Source of the DNA: Acinetobacter sp.
GTDB taxonomy: Bacteria; Pseudomonadota; Gammaproteobacteria; Pseudomonadales; Moraxellaceae
Direction of reading: 5' to 3'
DNA length: 5,893 nt
NCBI GenBank assembly: GCA_008017255.1
Contig: SSHD01000078.1
Span: 1-5,893, forward strand
Shown here: one piece after another, positions 4,899 to 5,893 of the stretch
Position numbering within the stretch: position 1 is the first letter of the stretch
How the letters are laid out: each line of letters begins with the position of its first letter
The notes under the pieces: model-generated
What the model was told of the DNA's origin: nothing
Seen by the model: only the letters and a program-made list of their open reading frames with translations
The model's database searches: none
Position numbers and translations under genes: made by a program

Positions 4899-5893
4899 AT
4901 GAAGACCCCCAAAGTCGGTTTTGTATCTTTAGGTTGTCCTAAGGCATTGGTAGATTCTGAACGAATTTTAACTCAGTTAAAGACTGAAGGTTATCAAGTT
5001 GCATCAGATTACGAGGGTGCAGACCTTGTTGTGGTCAACACCTGCGGTTTTATTGAGTCTGCGGTTCAAGAGTCTTTAGATGCAATTGGCGAAGCCATGA
5101 GCGAAAATGGCCGTGTGATTGTGACTGGTTGTTTAGGAAAAGACGAAGCTAAAATTCGCCAAATGCACCCGAATGTTTTAAAAGTCACAGGCGCAGCTGC
5201 ATATAGCGATGTCATGGATGCAGTGCACCAATATGTGCCTGCACCAGCAAAGCACAATCCATTTATAGATCTTGTACCTGAGCAAGGCGTGCGTTTAACG
5301 CCAAAACATTATGCCTATTTAAAAATATCCGAAGGTTGTAATCACCGCTGTACTTTTTGCATTATTCCAAGTATGCGTGGCGATCTTGTTTCACGTCCAG
5401 TCGGCAGCGTGTTAGATGAGGCTGCTGCACTGAAACGCGCAGGTGTGAAAGAAGTTCTCGTTATTTCGCAAGATACCTCTGCTTATGGTGTAGACACCAA
5501 ATACAAACTCGATTTTTGGAATGGTCAGCCAGTAAAAACCAAATTTTACGATATGTGCGAAGCACTTGGTCAGCTCGGGATTTGGGTTCGCCTACATTAT
5601 GTCTACCCATATCCACATGTTGATGCAGTAATTGATCTAATGGCTCAAGGGAAAATCCTGCCATATTTAGATATTCCTTTTCAGCATGCCAGTCCACGCA
5701 TCTTAAAATTGATGAAGCGACCTGCGCATAGTGAAAACACTTTAGAGCGTCTAAAATTGTGGCGTGAAAAATGCCCTGAATTGGTGATTCGTTCTACTTT
5801 TGTGGTGGGTTTTCCAGGTGAAACCGAAGCCGATTTCCAAATGCTATTGGACTGGTTGAAAGAGGCGAAGCTCGACCGAGTGGGTTGTTTTAC
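4899..5893 (+). CDS. rimO: Ribosomal protein S12 methylthiotransferase RimO (3' end beyond window)
   Basis: Radical-SAM iron-sulfur enzyme that adds a methylthio group to the beta carbon of a conserved aspartate of ribosomal protein S12 (Asp89 in E. coli numbering). The window holds 331 codons plus two bases of a protein that is usually about 440 residues. The N-terminal methylthiotransferase domain (about 5-110) has the auxiliary-cluster cysteines C13, C49 and C78, in VSLGCPK, NTCGF and TGCLG. The radical-SAM domain begins near 135 with C147, C151 and C154 in GCNHRCTFC, followed by [13 protein letters not shown], which is characteristic of RimO rather than MiaB. The C-terminal TRAM domain lies outside the window. 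The ATG at 4899 has GGAG nine bases upstream and starts at the usual family position. No stop or frameshift occurs. It is transcribed away from ntrB. Confidence 0.97.
   Translation, partial: MKTPKVGFVSLGCPKALVDSERILTQLKTEGYQVASDYEGADLVVVNTCGFIESAVQESLDAIGEAMSENGRVIVTGCLGKDEAKIRQMHPNVLKVTGAAAYSDVMDAVHQYVPAPAKHNPFIDLVPEQGVRLTPKHYAYLKISEGCNHRCTFCIIPSMRGDLVSRPVGSVLDEAAALKRAGVKEVLVISQDTSAYGVDTKYKLDFWNGQPVKTKFYDMCEALGQLGIWVRLHYVYPYPHVDAVIDLMAQGKILPYLDIPFQHASPRILKLMKRPAHSENTLERLKLWREKCPELVIRSTFVVGFPGETEADFQMLLDWLKEAKLDRVGCF

Noticed and set aside
5066..5697. Minus-strand open frames inside rimO
   Set aside because: They are antisense to conserved RimO domains, including the radical-SAM cysteines, and have no recognisable features.

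Overview
The window looks like an ordinary stretch of a gammaproteobacterial chromosome, most likely Acinetobacter or a close relative in the Moraxellaceae. This rests on the AT-rich codon use, a 306-residue ArgF of the Acinetobacter/Pseudomonas type, and the way NtrB, NtrC and RimO resemble their gammaproteobacterial relatives. No database search was possible, so the genus is an inference. I see no mobile element, CRISPR array, rRNA, tRNA or anything resembling a defence island.

Layout, left to right. Positions 1-36 hold the first 12 codons of an unidentified minus-strand gene, with a good sigma-70 promoter behind it (105-133). A hairpin terminator with U tracts on both sides (154-173) closes argF. 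argF (186-1106, minus) encodes the anabolic ornithine carbamoyltransferase of arginine synthesis. A TetR-family repressor gene (1223-1873, minus) follows, and a 33-bp dyad overlaps its likely -10 box, suggesting autoregulation. Then come ntrC (1979-3478) and ntrB (3465-4574), both minus, transcribed ntrB to ntrC with a 14-nt overlap. A divergent intergenic region (4575-4898) separates ntrB from rimO (4899 to the right edge, plus, truncated by the window).

How the genes work together. NtrB and NtrC are the nitrogen-sensing two-component pair. NtrB phosphorylates Asp54 of NtrC, and NtrC then drives sigma-54 promoters. glnA is not next to them, unlike the enteric glnA-ntrB-ntrC operon. The most informative regulatory signal is a GG-N10-GC sigma-54-type element upstream of ntrB, which suggests the pair may control its own synthesis. 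argF belongs to nitrogen-rich amino acid metabolism but appears to have its own promoter and terminator. RimO modifies ribosomal protein S12 and is a divergent neighbour with no obvious functional link.

No previously undescribed system is evident. What merits checking is regulatory: the tetR operator, the sigma-54 element and interlocked inverted repeats before ntrB, and the acidic C-terminal tail of NtrC.
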